Counted from the first letter of the stretch, positions 10,561-22,201 are shown. The stretch: 64,000 nt of DNA from Onchidella celtica (GCA_963931925.1 OZ007579.1:51823119-51887118), one strand, 5' to 3'. Notes: generated by a model from the sequence alone, not told the origin. Translations and numbers: made by a program.

Positions 10561-11296
10561 ACAGGAGACAAACAAGCAATGAGGTATACACAGACAGACA
10601 GATAGAAAGACGAAGAGGCAGACAAACAGTCAGATCAGCAGGAAGACCAGCGGGCCAGTAAGTAGGAAGGCAATTTAGAGAGTTAGAAAAATGAGGAACA
10701 ACACAAACTACTGTTGCTGGTGTTTCTTGCTCGCGAGCAGTTTTATTTGTGAGAATGTTGTAAGTTGCCATGAAACATTCAGTAAAACCCCGTACCACAG
10801 TCACTGTCTGGGCCAGTGTAAGACTTACTGATGATGATAAGACACAAGTGATGATCATTTGTGATGGGCAAGATCAAATGATGCAAAAGCAGCAACTGCC
10901 ACAATCACCTCCGGATGAATAATAATATCATCATATTATAAAGGAAGTAAAGTCTCCAATGTAATCATAAAAGGCTTTTTAACCGCTGAGCCTTAATTTT
11001 TACAAAATATATTACGCATGGAAAGAGGTGAAGGTGTACGTTGGCATATTTTAATAGGTTTTGAAGTTTGCTATGTTTTTAATACTTTCGTTGATTTTGA
11101 GCCACAGCTGAGGTGAACAAAAGAAAATGTTACGACGTTTCGAGCTAAAAATTTTTGTTAAAAAGGCTCAATTCCTTCCAATGGATTTAAAAAGTATGAT
11201 AGGAAGTTTGGTTCTGTGCCACAATGTACACATCGGTGATCGAAACTGAACTTTAAAAACCACTTCTGAGATTTCCCCGATTCAGTGGGTCAACTT

Positions 11297-11298
<2 letters not shown>

Positions 11299-11340
<42 letters not shown>

Positions 11341-11353
11341 TGTAATAATAATA
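11299..11353. repeat. (TAA)n microsatellite
   Basis: About 14 uninterrupted TAA/AAT units, then a TTG interruption and four more. It lies just downstream of the minus-strand glycoprotein gene. Confidence 0.95.
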
Positions 11354-11554
11354 CAATAGCAGCAGCCACTGTTACAGCAGTTGATGAGTTAAAGTGAAAT
11401 AAAAGGAACACATGAAATGCCGCCAATTGAGTACCCAGACCAGGTCGACTACACTAATCATAGTACTTTTGTCAGTATCATTACCGCTTACTGACAAGTC
11501 GGATATACGGCACTACATTCAGTCTTTGAATTGTCCACTGAATTAGGTAATCTT

Positions 11555-13629
11555 TCAGTGGATTGCGATCTCCGGATCGTCATCAGTCCGGCTAAAAATG
11601 GATCTTGATGTTGTCTTTGGACGCACCTCAGAACGGAGCTCAGCCTTAGCCCTGGATAAAGACTTTGCAGCCGAGCTACTGCTGGTGCTTTCTGGTCCCT
11701 TATACTTGTAGCCCTCTCCCCACCAGCGATCCCCTCGTTCTCGTCCTCGTCCTCGTCCGATCTTCTGTACACGAGATCCCCTGTTTTCCCCGAGCTCCGT
11801 CATGACCATGGCGTCCATGATCCCATCATCCACCGAGCCGTGTTCAGAGCGTTTCAGAAAAGTTCTCTTGCGGATTTTCTTTTCTTGTCTGTATTTGTAC
11901 AGGAGACACGCCAGAGGGGCCAGAATGATGAGAACACCGACGATACAGGCGAGGATAATACCGAGTTTGACCGTATCCGGCACGTTGTAAGCCGCTAGAA
12001 CATCAGCTGATGTTTGATAGACGGTTGGCGTTTTGAGACCAGTGTTAGGCATAGGATCCCCTCCAGCACCGGGGCCGGTGTTTGGTTGGCCAGCATTGCC
12101 AGAATTAGGGCCAAGGCCGGCATTGTTAGAATTGGGGCCAAGGCCGGCGTTGTTAGAATTAGGGCCAAGGCCGGCGTTGTTAGAACTAGGGCCAAGACCG
12201 GCATTGTTAGGATTAGGGCCGGCATTAGTTGATTTTGATATTTCCCCGGTACTGCCCGAGGTCAGCTTTGTGGTTTCTACGCCACCCGTCATTTTGGCGT
12301 GTATCGGGGTGTTTTCTATCCTGCTCCCTGGCTGTCTTTCCCCTGCAATTCTCGCTGGACCCTGTGAAATATTCGGTCGGTGGGCAACGTCGGCTCCTCT
12401 TTGTGGGTTCCTTATGGGTGGCGGGCGTGGTTGGACCATGGGTAGTTTCTGTGGCGTTGGTATCCATGGTTGTTGTGGTCGGATCCGGGATGGTGGCGGT
12501 AGTTGTGCTCTGGGTTGAGGTGGCGGTGGCAGCTGTACTCTGGGTTGAGGTGGTGGTGGCAGCTGTACTCTGGGTTGAGGTGGTGGTGGCAAATGTACCC
12601 TGGGTTGAGGGGGTGGTGACAAATGTACTCTGGGCTGATATGGTGCCGGTATGTTCAGCGGAGGCGCTGGCAAAACACCTGGATTGCTGTCTACATTTTT
12701 GTTAATCGATTGCGGGTGAGGAAGGTGGGATTTTTTACTTTTCATGAGACGATCCCTCCAGCGGGGATGATGAAGTTGCCACCACATAAGATCTTCTGGT
12801 TCATATTCTTCCCGCTCATAGCCTTCCTGTTCATAGCCTTCCTGCTCATAGCCTTCTTGTTCATAGCCCGGGTAAAATGTACCATTGTGAATGTAACCAT
12901 CTTCCAACTCTGGGCCTTCAGCCTCGCCTGGATAATACGTTCCATTGTAGTAGTATCCATCTTCCATTTCTGGACCCTCCATCTCCCCAGGGTAAAAAGT
13001 TCCATTGTAATAGTAGCCATCTTCCATTTCTGGACCCTCAATCTCTCCAGGGTAAAAAGTTCCATTGTACCAATATCCATCTTCCATTTCTCCGCCGGGA
13101 CGTCTGTAGTATGTTCCATTGTAAAAGTATCCACCTTCCTCCATTTCATACCCGTCCCCACCATAGCCAGAGCTGTTGTACATAAACGTAAGGTTGACGT
13201 GAGGGAACTCTTTCTGTAGCGTCTCCAGCTCCTCTGTCAGGCCGTACTTGCGCAGTTTCCGCACACGTTCCCGCAGCCACTCGTACTGCTCGCCTCCTTC
13301 ACCGCCCATCCTCATGCCTGGAGCCCCGTGCGGTAACCCCTCCAGAGTTGGCCATTCTCCGACTTCAGTCATTCCTTCTCCAGGCGGAGGTCTCTGTTCT
13401 CCATACTCTGCCATGGCCTCACCGTACAGCGGATAAAACAAACCGTCCTCTCTCGGTTTTGTCAATAATCCATCCGTACCTCCAGCGACTGTTGGTCTCT
13501 GCACACCCGTAGTTTTAGCCCCCTGGTTGGTCGCTGTCTGTCCCCGACCACTGGCCACAGTTGGCAGACCTGGATCTTGGTAGTCATAGTCTAAACTGCT
13601 GAGTTGACCTTTGGATCTTGTCGGTGGCA
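11555..13629 (-). CDS. Repeat-rich type I membrane glycoprotein, exon 2 (main exon)
   Basis: The acceptor (CTCTATTCGCAG) ends at 13,630. The first base pair joins in phase to exon 1 (ACA G|TG), giving a protein of about 743 residues with stop TGA at 11,555. In order it has an acidic/Gly region and then about five repeats of about 20 residues, each with an EMEDGYYYNGTFYPGE core and an N-glycosylation sequon (NGT). Next are short YEQEG repeats, a Pro-rich block of PPPQPRVQLP repeats, a block of NNAGLGPNS repeats and a membrane helix (GIILACIVGVLIILAPLACL, about residues 606-628). A basic cytosolic tail of about 115 residues closes it (KYRQEKKIRKR, GRGRGRER, poly-Ser). I recognise no enzyme or adhesion family. 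It is probably a lineage-specific surface or matrix-linked glycoprotein. The Tyr-rich repeats could serve cross-linking, but that is speculation. Confidence 0.88.
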
Positions 13630-14230
13630 CTGCGAATAGAGAACAGTAGCGGGCGTGAGGTAGACAACTTTTTGATAGTGGGATGATGTCTGCGGTGTGA
13701 GACTTTGCATGTGGAAATCTTGCCTGTGTTAACATAGATGGTTTTTAGTTTTGACTGCATTTGCAGTAATGATAAAACCTTCAGTGTGCGGCAGTGTCTA
13801 AGCTCCTGTATAATGAATGTCTCTTGTTTATTATCATTTGCTGTGTTGTATGTCTCTGTCTCTTTCTTGGCCACTTATCTGCCATATACTCGTCATTTCT
13901 TGTCCGCCAGATTGGTATGGGCTTTTATTGGGGGGGGGGGGGTGTTATCGAGATCCTAGGGGAGCAACCATTTTTCACGTAAGGCATGACTGTATCCTCC
14001 CTGTCTCAACATTTAAAATGGAATGTGTGTGACTAGGTGACTTTGAGTAAGTTAATACTTGGCTTCCTTTCTACTTAATGAACATGAACTGCAATACCAC
14101 AAATTCCACCCCGCCGCTGAGATGTTCGTTATTTTGAACCATGGTATTTTATTTTGTTCTAGGTGAGTTACGAAATACAAAGTGTGCTGCCAGAGTTTGT
14201 AAGGGGTAGAAACATTCGAACATAACTGAC

Positions 14231-14387
14231 CTGTAGCGGCTGTTGAGTCTGAGGATGCTGGTAACTTTGGTCCAGGTTTGACCTGACACACAACATCTTG
14301 AGTGTGTAGACTTAGAGACAGCAGAATCAGAACAGCGAATCGCTGTGTTCTTTGACAGTCGGCAGTCTTGTAGCTTGTCGGCCGCAT
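14231..14387 (-). CDS. Repeat-rich type I membrane glycoprotein, exon 1 (signal peptide)
   Basis: ATG at 14,385-14,387 opens 52 codons plus one base, ending at a consensus donor (ACAG|GTCAGT). Residues 17-27 (FAVLILLSLSL) are a signal-peptide core after a basic N-terminus; cleavage is probably near DVVC-Q. The leftover base completes a Val codon with exon 2, and the joined sequence stays open to the membrane helix 550 residues later. The frame extends ten codons upstream to a GTG, but MRPTSYK is the first ATG. The intron is 601 bases (13,630-14,230). No clear TATA box is seen upstream. Confidence 0.85.
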
Positions 14388-15251
14388 GGTTGTTTCTTTG
14401 TTATTGGAATATGACACAGTGCAGGATTGACGCGTTGTTTTCCTTTGAAGTCAAAAGTTCTAGCTCATATGTAACATTTGTTGTAGAATGCTCATGTCCT
14501 AATTAAGATTGGTGCTATCAGAATTTTAATTCTTGGAGAAACCAGCGCGTCACTAATGGATATCCAGAACGAAGAAAACAAGTAAATCACCAAGAAACAT
14601 ATGTAAATCTCAGTAATAACGTTAACATACCACAGGGCACGAAAGTCGGACTCTCCAGGTAGCTTTAAAATTGTTAGATCAGTACCTTGAAGTAGGGGAA
14701 AAAACTTTTGCCTACGGAACTATGAATATTCACACTTAATATCATGTGCATCTCCTTCAGCACGAAACATGGCAACACAGGGCAAATATCTGACCCAAGT
14801 CTCCAGAACGTATATTTTTGAGGTAGTGAAGACAATAGTAAAGTTGCTGATCGGAGTGGACCAGCTGTGAAGTATGACCTGTAGATGCGCACTAGATCAG
14901 TGTTAGCAACATGTAGAATTATGCTTGATGACTGTGTCCACGGTGTTAGCTCCATCAATCCATCAGTTTGTACTTGACACAAGAGTTGATGATCACCAGT
15001 TCCGGGCCGACTGATCTACTGACACTGGCAGGGGATAGAAAGTTGCATTGTAGGATTTCCCCCCAGTGTCTCAGCCAGACATCAAACATGATGGATTGGT
15101 CAGCTAGTTAAGGCGTAAATAAGTCCCGACAGGTGTGATCTGGACACAGTTTGTGTCATGAGTAGGTAATCAGCTCGCACTTTGGACGGGACCAGCGGAG
15201 TCCAAAATGTTATGACGTTACAGATGCCAAGACTATTGTTCTTGGCTGTTG

Positions 15252-15360
15252 TTAAGGGCCGAGGACGCAGTGTTTTACATAGAAAACTATAGCTGGGCAA
15301 TGAACACAATTCAGTATTTACTCTATTTGGCTTTGTAATGAGACTTGGGTCCCCCTCTTA
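15252..15360 (-). mobile_element. Miniature palindromic element, copy 1 of 3 (inverted relative to the other two)
   Basis: It shares with 52,580-52,680 and 61,702-61,795 the core CAAAGCCAAATAGAG followed by TGTGTTCA and TGTAAAACAC. Ends are approximate inverted repeats beginning TTAAGGG. It has no coding capacity. See the copy at 52,580 for the best-preserved ends. Confidence 0.6.
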
Positions 15361-16141
15361 CTGACGACATTCATTGTTCTTTATGTGAGCCAGAAACCTT
15401 GGGTGTTCGAGCCAGCGAATCTATTTATTACTGTTAACCTTTGGATGCTGATTAATTTTTTTTTAAAAAAGGCAAGACAGTCGCTTCAAATATTTTTCAT
15501 TCACTACATAACACGTTTGAGGTTGATCGAGAAGTGGCGGTTATGGAATATCCAGACAATTATCTAGAAATGATCTTAATTTTTTTTTTTTAAATTGCTT
15601 TGATGAAGATCCAGAATTGCTCCATCTATTGTTGACGAAACATCAGAAAAACCGTGGCGTCGCAGCCCAATTTTGACTCCATCTGTTGTAGGTTGAGATA
15701 ATACTTCAGACATTTCCCTTTTCTATTACCTTTTTATTATTCCTCCTTCTCGCCCTTCCCCTCTCACCCGCCCCGTGCGGGGGGGGGGGGGGGGGAGAAA
15801 AAGAAGACTTGAGGGCAGCGGTCACCTGGACGTGGCGAATATGACGATGATGATGTCAGTAGTTGTCTCGTGCCAGTGTGTGATTGAGTGATCGAAACAC
15901 AACATACAGCATCTGTCTGTCTGTCTTACCGTCCTAACACCTATGGTTGTATTATGAGCGGGGGGGGGGGGGTGTGTCAGTGTGCAATGTTTATGGTTGA
16001 GGGAGAGAAAGTGAGATCACAGTTGGGGAAGGGATTGCAGTAAGCACAAAGGGAAGAGGTGGGAGAGAGAGAAGAAACATCCCGTCGGGTCATCAATCTT
16101 ACAGCTGAAGAGAGAGAGAGAGAGAGCGTTTTGAAAAAGCA

Positions 16142-16235
16142 TATCGACACAATAACGGTCACTTGTACTAGGAAAAAAGCAAGAGGATAGACAGAACAAT
16201 GGGGCAGAAGGAGACCCAGAAACGTCTATCAACCA
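16142..16235 (+). repeat. Unclassified dispersed repeat, copy A
   Basis: It aligns with 32,938-33,030 on the same strand: TCGACACRATAAC, then TAGGAAAAA, ATAGACAGAA, GAAGGAGA and GTCTA in the same order, with one insertion of about ten bases in the second copy. No ends or target duplications could be defined. Confidence 0.5.
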
Positions 16236-16584
16236 CCTGTGAACGACGAGAGAGAGAGAAAGAAGAAGATGTACACAAACAATACAACAGTGCAAATGTA
16301 CACATTTCTCACAATCTTTGATGGTGGTCAAGGGATTTTCCCAATTGTCATCCTACATAACATCATTGTGTAGATTGATGTGTTTAAAATGTATGAGAAC
16401 CACGTGAAATTTACAGGTTTCTCCAAATAATGGTATCTTTATTGTGTCTGATTTGAGGTCTTTATTTTAGGAGGTTCGCTGCCCTTGGCATTTACACCTC
16501 ACTTTACTTGTTTTATTATTTCTTGTTCTGGCCGGGGGGGGGGGGGGGGGAGATGATATGGATAAATTTTAATCTATTAATTTC

Positions 16585-16725
16585 AATTTTGCCCGGGCAG
16601 CGGCCTTTCGGCCTGCTCTTTACGATTTCCAACTGCCAAGGTATCTTTAACGTGCGCAACGTGCACACGGGCCCTCCGAATTTTTTCGTCCTTATCCGAG
16701 AAGACTAGGTACTCGATCCTAGGAT
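16585..16725 (-). mobile_element. SINE fragment, 5'-truncated, minus orientation
   Basis: The reverse complement matches the body of the SINE at 41,268-41,530: ATCGAGTACCTAGTCTTCTC, then GGATAAGG, GAGGGCCCGTG, CGCACGTTAAAGATA, CTTGGCAG and AAAGAGCAGG. The tRNA-like head is missing. It lies just upstream of a kinesin exon, that is, inside the intron if that gene is continuous. Confidence 0.7.
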
Positions 16726-16901
16726 CTTTATTGTGTCTGATATTTAGAAAGTATTTGTAGTCTGCCCTCAGGAGTGGCGTTGTTTGTAGTTGTAGTAAGT
16801 ACATGTGGACAGTATTGTAAGTTTTGAGGTGTTCAGGAAACCAGAGGTTAAGAAACTTCAGGCTTAGTCTGATTATTTCTTTTTTCTCTGTTTCTTCTCA
16901 G

Positions 16902-17014
16902 GTGTCGGGTGAGAAGGTGAGCAAACTGTCACTGGTGGACCTGGCTGGTAGTGAGAGGGCACAGAAAACTGGAGCTATGGGTGACCGTCTCAAGGAGGGA
17001 AGCAACATCAACAA
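16902..17014 (+). CDS. KIF13: Kinesin-3 KIF13/Khc-73 homolog, motor-domain exon with switch II
   Basis: The acceptor is TTCTTCTCAG and the donor AACAA|GTGAGT, phase 2. The exon encodes [20 protein letters not shown] and then [17 protein letters not shown]. This includes the kinesin switch II DLAGSE and the microtubule-binding loop start KEGSNINKS that is near-invariant in kinesins. KIF13 proteins are plus-end-directed motors for endosome and vesicle cargo, with motor, neck coil, FHA and (in KIF13B and Khc-73) CAP-Gly regions. The window holds only 229 codons of a protein that is usually about 1,800 residues. The preceding exons, with the P-loop GQTGSGKS and switch I, do not occur between here and the glycoprotein gene. 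They must lie left of the window or be missing. Confidence 0.93.
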
Positions 17015-17158
17015 GTGAGTGGTTGTTGTTGTTGTTGTTATTCATGGAGTAGATATCTGCTAGGGACATTTGTGTAGGTGTTGTGTGAGCGAAGACGCCT
17101 TGATTGGCATTTGCACGGTGTTGTTACATTCATGCGCCATTTCATTTTGAAGAAATAA

Positions 17159-17545
17159 GTCAGGGAAGGAAGGAAAGAGAGAGAGGGGGGGGGGGATACA
17201 GACAGACAGAGGGACATTGAGAAAGAGACTGGCAGACAAAACGGGAGAGAGAAAGACAGACACAGATAGACAAAGACGGAGAGAGAGACACACGCAGACA
17301 GAGATAGAGAGGGAAAGAGAAAGACGGAGAGAGACAGAGAGTGAGAGATATAGATAGGGAGAGACAACGAGAGAGGGACAGACAGAGGGAGAGACGCAGA
17401 GATGGAGATTAAAAGTCAGACAGTCAGGCAGGGAGAGAGAAAGACAGAGAGGTTGACAGAGCCAAAGGGAGGAGAGAAAAAGATTGTGAGAGGGAGAGAA
17501 AAATACGGACAGACAGATAGACAGAAAGATAAGCCATTGTATGAC
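17159..17545. repeat. Imperfect purine-rich GAGA/CAGA tract
   Basis: About 390 bases of interspersed GAGAGA, GACAGA and GGGA in the first kinesin intron, with one G-run of 11. It is degenerate and has no fixed unit. Open frames on the complementary strand are compositional. Confidence 0.8.
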
Positions 17546-17973
17546 AGGTCCGGTATCTCCACCTTGTAATGTCAAACACTATTTATCTGTGAGAAAACAT
17601 TTAAAGAACATGCAGAGAAACAGTCAAACAAAACCAGGGAGAACCAGACATTTGTTTGAGTTGAATCCCTGGCAAGCAACTTGGCACAAGTCTATTCTTA
17701 GCCGTGACGTCAGTAGATCCGGGGTGGTCTTTCTCTCTTCCTTCTCACAGCCCCCAGAGGGGTCACACATTCCCGGTGATTTCAATAACTTGTTTTTTTA
17801 AACAATGGTAAATCAAACTTTCACGCCATAAATCAATGCTGTAATCTTGTCGTCCCCTGTGCCCAGAGAGATTACTCTTGACAATGTGTTACTGCTGGCG
17901 TTATGGTGCCAGTTCTTTGATTTAGATTTATCTAGTGGAATTTTTTCCTGATTTGATGTACATTTTTTTAAAG

Positions 17974-18200
<227 letters not shown>

Positions 18201-19121
18201 GTTAAATTTATTATGATGGGGTTTTGATTCAGGTGTGTGGGGGGATAAGAACAGAAAAAAAAAAAAAAGGCAAGTCTCACTCCAAGAACATAATCCTGGA
18301 TAGAATTTGAAATCTTGAACACTTTTTAAAGTTTTCATTAGTTTTGAAGGGTTTCAGGAATATTAAAAATGCCAAGCAGCTTGGAAAAAGTAAAACTATG
18401 AAACGGTTGAAAATTCCAGCTGTTTTGCACACTGCATGCGGTTCAGTTCCTTGATGATTCTTTAGCTCCATTGAGGGACTACGGTATTTGCATTTCTGTA
18501 AATTCTATCTCTGAAGGTTTGATATCAAGGTGTGTGTTTGGTTGGTATCCATTTGTATACTATCAAACACCTTCTGATAGGATCTAATTCTGTCCTATCA
18601 TTCTGTTATATTCTGTCTGTTCTCGTGCTTTTTGATAGTACAATATGAACATTATGTTATTGGGTCAATGTGCTTTCTCCAAACTCAAACTCAGACCTTA
18701 CCTATGCTTGAAAGTTTCCAACATCTAATTGAACGAGGAAAGTGTTCAAGGGTAGAAACTTTCAGATTCCATTATATATATGTGGCGCACTAACACTGAC
18801 ATTCCCTTCACTTCAATATCTTGCCACACATATGGAATGGACCACCTTGAATATTCCGGTACATAATGTCAGGCATTTCCACTATTGCTAAGAGAGGATC
18901 TTAGTGTTGCTCTCTGTGTATTCCCAGTTTCTGTTTCATCCCACCCCAGAAAACAGACGATTTACATTAATGATAATCATTTTTTAGTAAAACAGGATTA
19001 TTCCCAAGTGAATGATCATTCTTGGAAATTGAATTAACTTTGTGGGGGAAATGAAATGGAAAGGTAATCTGAGACAGTTAGACATGGACAACCCAATGTG
19101 TTCCTGTCCTCGTTTCCCCAG

Positions 19122-19236
19122 ATCACTGACCACTTTAGGTCTGGTCATCTCTGCCCTGGCTGACCAGTCTGGTGGAGGCAAAAACAAGAACAAATTTGTT
19201 CCCTACAGAGATTCAGTACTCACCTGGCTACTCAAG
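19122..19236 (+). CDS. KIF13: KIF13 homolog, motor-domain exon (alpha4 to loop 12 region)
   Basis: The acceptor is CGTTTCCCCAG. The first base completes the Lys codon left open by the previous exon. The exon encodes [20 protein letters not shown], a short Asn/Lys insert (NKNK) and [14 protein letters not shown], ending AAG|GTCAGT in phase 0. The [14 protein letters not shown] run is diagnostic of kinesin-3 motors. The insert between ADQS and FVPYRD matches the variable Lys-rich loop 12 (K-loop) position that tunes microtubule affinity in this family. Confidence 0.93.
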
Positions 19237-19559
19237 GTCAGTCTTTGGTCAAGTTTGTTTTTAAAGAAAATCAACCTGTAAGTACTACTAGGTCTAGTTG
19301 AACACAGATGTGTAACACCCATAAAGGAAAAAGCCACCCTAACTGTCTCTAATCAGATTAGTAACGATGGCTGGTCTGACTGTAAGGTATGTATATCTAC
19401 AAAACCACGCAGAACATACAGATCAGCTAAAACATGTATTTTCCTTTATGCAGCACTATGTTTCAAAACTACCCATGACGTACGGATCAGGGTAAAATAA
19501 CGGGATCAGTGTAAAATAACGGCGTACGGAAAAGGTTAATTTACTTGCTTTTTAAAAAC

Positions 19560-19945
19560 GCATACATTTTAATATTTTTGACCTTCTGCACTCTAATGCA
19601 TGTGTAGAGAAACGTAGCTCTGTCTTAAATGACAGTCACCATGCCTTGTTTCATGAACAATCTAGACCACCAAGGAGTAACAGAATAATACACATCAAAG
19701 CAAACAGAGAAAGATACAGAAGATTGTTTTTGCCACAATTCACCTCAGCAAGACATTACAGCTAGATGTGTGCCACATTTTACTAAGGTTCCATGGCATG
19801 TTACTCCATGTAATATACCTGTTATTGAGTTGTGATCTGTTTATGTAATGATGCATAATATGTATGTACCATGTATGTGTTATTAAATGCTCTCTCAGTC
19901 ATCAATTCCCTCATGGGATAATAAAGCAATTCTTACCTGCCTATC
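19560..19945 (+). mobile_element. Probable LINE 3' end remnant in a kinesin intron
   Basis: The 3' part ends CTCATGGGATAATAAAG followed by an ATTCTTACCTGCCTATC tail, as seen at the ends of several non-LTR retrotransposon families. Upstream, one frame gives NRERYRRLFLPQFTSARHYS, resembling the C-terminal end of LINE reverse-transcriptase ORFs (YRxSFFPR-type). The frame is broken by stops and no target duplication was defined. The family is not assigned. Confidence 0.4.
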
Positions 19946-20050
19946 TCATTTTTATGTAAAAAGAAAAAAAAACAACAAGCAGTAAAACATGATATTGTGG
20001 TGTTCCATACATTGATGCAAATGTTAATTTAGGTGTAATATCTTCTCCAG

Positions 20051-20263
20051 GACAACTTGGGTGGCAACAGTAAGACAGTGATGGTGGCCACTATCAGTCC
20101 TGCGGCAGACAACTACGAGGAGACGCTGTCCACCCTGCGTTACGCAGACCGAGCCAAGCGCATCATCAACCATGCCGTGGTCAATGAAGATCCCAATGCC
20201 AGAATTATTCGTGAACTGAGGGAGGAGGTGGAGATGTTGAAGGCTCAACTGAATGTGGCACAG
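20051..20263 (+). CDS. KIF13: KIF13 homolog, end of motor domain and neck
   Basis: The acceptor is TCTTCTCCAG and the donor GCACAG|GTGGGA, 71 codons, phase 0 at both ends. It encodes [20 protein letters not shown], then [37 protein letters not shown] and [14 protein letters not shown]. This covers the last motor helices, the neck linker (NHAVVNEDP) and the beginning of the neck coiled coil. The sequence is close to animal KIF13 proteins and better conserved than an old pseudogene would be. Confidence 0.95.
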
Positions 20264-20320
20264 GTGGGATGGGTGGAGGGATAGGTGGAGAATGAAGGAA
20301 TGGATGAGAATGAATAAGTG

Positions 20321-20496
20321 ACTGAATGAATGAATGAACTTGTACATGCGTAGGCAGCACGCGCGAATGAATAAATAATGAATCAGTGAATTCTCAAATG
20401 GAGGAATGACTGAATGAATGAATGAACTTGTACATGCGTAGGCAGCACGCGCGGATGAATAAATAATGAATCAGTGAATTCTCAAATGGAGGAATG
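20321..20496 (+). repeat. 88-bp tandem duplication
   Basis: Two near-identical 88-base units run head to tail, each containing GAACTTGTACATGCGTAGGC, an AGCACGCGCG block and TGAATCAGTGAATTCTC. I see one clear difference (CGCGAATG versus CGCGGATG). The surrounding GAATGAAT-rich sequence is degenerate. It lies in the kinesin intron 60 bases after an exon. Confidence 0.92.
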
Positions 20497-20844
20497 ACTG
20501 AATGACTGAATGATGGGAAGATTGGAGGATCAGAGAACAGGAATGAAGGAATGAATGAGAGAAGGAAGATGGAAGGAAAAAGAGGAAAAAAAGATGGATG
20601 AAGGTGAACGATGAACGGAGATTTTCATGGGAAAAGTTTTCGAATGAAGGAACAGGAGGGGAATGAAAGATTTTGGGGGGGGGAGGGGGACGGTGGAAGG
20701 CAAGATCTGGAAATGATCGTAAGAATAAGATGGCATAAACAAGTAAATTATTATTTTTGTTTCATTTGTGAAAGAATTGTAAGATTTGCTTGAAGTTTGT
20801 TGTGTGAAACATTGAAAATCTGGTGTGTTTTGTATGTTGAGCAG

Positions 20845-20955
20845 AGCATGAAGGCCCCAGATCTAGCTGAGAGATTGGTGGAGTCAGAGAAACTGATGAA
20901 AGAAATGTCCAAGACCTGGGAGGAGAAACTGTTGGAGACTGAGAGAATTCACCAG
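20845..20955 (+). CDS. KIF13: KIF13 homolog, neck coiled-coil exon
   Basis: The acceptor is TGTTGAGCAG and the donor CACCAG|GTAAGA, 37 codons, phase 0. It encodes SMKAPDLAERLVESEKLMKE and MSKTWEEKLLETERIHQ. The MKAPxLxxRLxESEKLxxEM and TWEEKLxxTExI pattern is characteristic of KIF13/Khc-73 and separates it from KIF1/UNC-104. It forms a heptad-like helix that regulates dimerisation and autoinhibition in the family. Confidence 0.94.
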
Positions 20956-22066
20956 GTAAGAAACTACACAGTGTGTGGCAAGTGGCAGGATTGAACACAG
21001 GGGAAACTTTCTAGGCCGTCTGAGAGAGCTGGACTTTGGTAGATCAACATTGGGCCAATGAGAAGTATGATTCAACAACAGTCCTGCATGTCTGGAGGCA
21101 TCTAAACATCTGATTGAGAAATATTCAAAGCAGCCCAGTGTTCTGATAGTGTGTGGTGGCAATTTCAAATATCAGTCACAATTTTGGTTCTTGCTTTTTC
21201 CTACATGAATAGCCACAGTTGCTGCCATGAAGAGCTGTTAGAGTTTGCCTAAAGAATAGTGCACTTGAAAGCAAACAGAGAAAACACTTGTTGTTTAGTG
21301 CTGGCTCAAGCAGTTCGGCAGCTTCACCTCCATATTTGACACAATACCATTGGTATCTTTGTACCTCATAGAACCAGAAGCCAGGTTACAGTGCTTCTGA
21401 GATTTCTCATAGCATTATTTTGTCAAACTTAAAGAGTTTAAAACATATACACACATGTAAGCTATATCAAGGATATAATGTAGGTTTGTCATGGTCATGG
21501 AGAGTTTTAGATCTTCGGTCTGAAGAAGACTACATCTTCTCACCCCGTTCTCACAAGACATCGGTTTCCCGGCGTGCTTGTAGGGTCCAAGGTAGATAAC
21601 CATAGAAATCTGCTCTTAAAAAAAATGGATGTGTTGTGTCCCTTTGGTTGCAATTGACCAAGGCTGGAATTAGACACTGTCAACATTTCTGTCTCATTTT
21701 AGTATATATTAAGGTTAATAAGTAATAGGCATCATATTTTGACGAATATTAGGGAATGAACCAGATAGCCCAATTAGAACCAGTCTTTATACCTAATATT
21801 CACTGTTATGTGAACTCGAAATTGGCCAGAGTGAAGCCAACTTTTAATACAGCTTTTTCTTGTCTGTAGTGGCAGTGGGATCTTGTCACATGGTTTACTG
21901 TAAAAAGGAAAATGTTATTCTCGAAGATCCCTTGAAGGAAAGTGTCAGTTCTTTAAGACTGCTCTGCGACTTGTGAAATCTGGTAAGCTGTATTCATGCC
22001 AAGATTGTTCCATCAATTTGCTGTAGTTACACTCAGTAATTTCTCATTGTTTGCCGACTCCAACAG

Positions 22067-22201
22067 ACCCGTCAGAAGACTCTGGAACAAATGGGTGTGT
22101 CAGTGGTAACTTCAGGTATCAAGGTAGAGCATGGACGTCCCTTCTTGGTCAATCTGAACGCTGATCCTTCCCTGAACGAGCTGCTGGTCTACTATCTCAA
22201 G
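22067..22201 (+). CDS. KIF13: KIF13 homolog, start of the FHA region
   Basis: The acceptor is GACTCCAACAG and the donor CTCAAG|GTAAGT, 45 codons, phase 0. It encodes TRQKTLEQMGVSVVTSGIKV and then EHGRPFLVNLNADPSLNELLVYYLK. The LVNLNADPxLNELLVYYLK string opens the FHA domain of kinesin-3 motors. The following FHA exon (normally beginning EHTLVG- or DHTLVG-like) was not found in the remaining 41.8 kb on this strand. Confidence 0.94.

Larger units (their letters stand above)
14388..16901. other. Gap between the divergent glycoprotein and kinesin segments
   Basis: The motor exons that should precede the kinesin exon at 16,902 (P-loop, switch I region) are not found here. The stretch carries a miniature TIR element (15,252-15,360), three G-runs of 13-17 bases (15,779; 15,960; 16,534), a purine-rich dispersed repeat (16,142-16,235) and a truncated SINE (16,585-16,725). 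Confidence 0.55.

Noticed and set aside
10205-10858. 217-codon Cys/Leu/Ser frame on the minus strand
   Set aside because: It is generated by the 55-bp minisatellite; residues repeat with the DNA unit.
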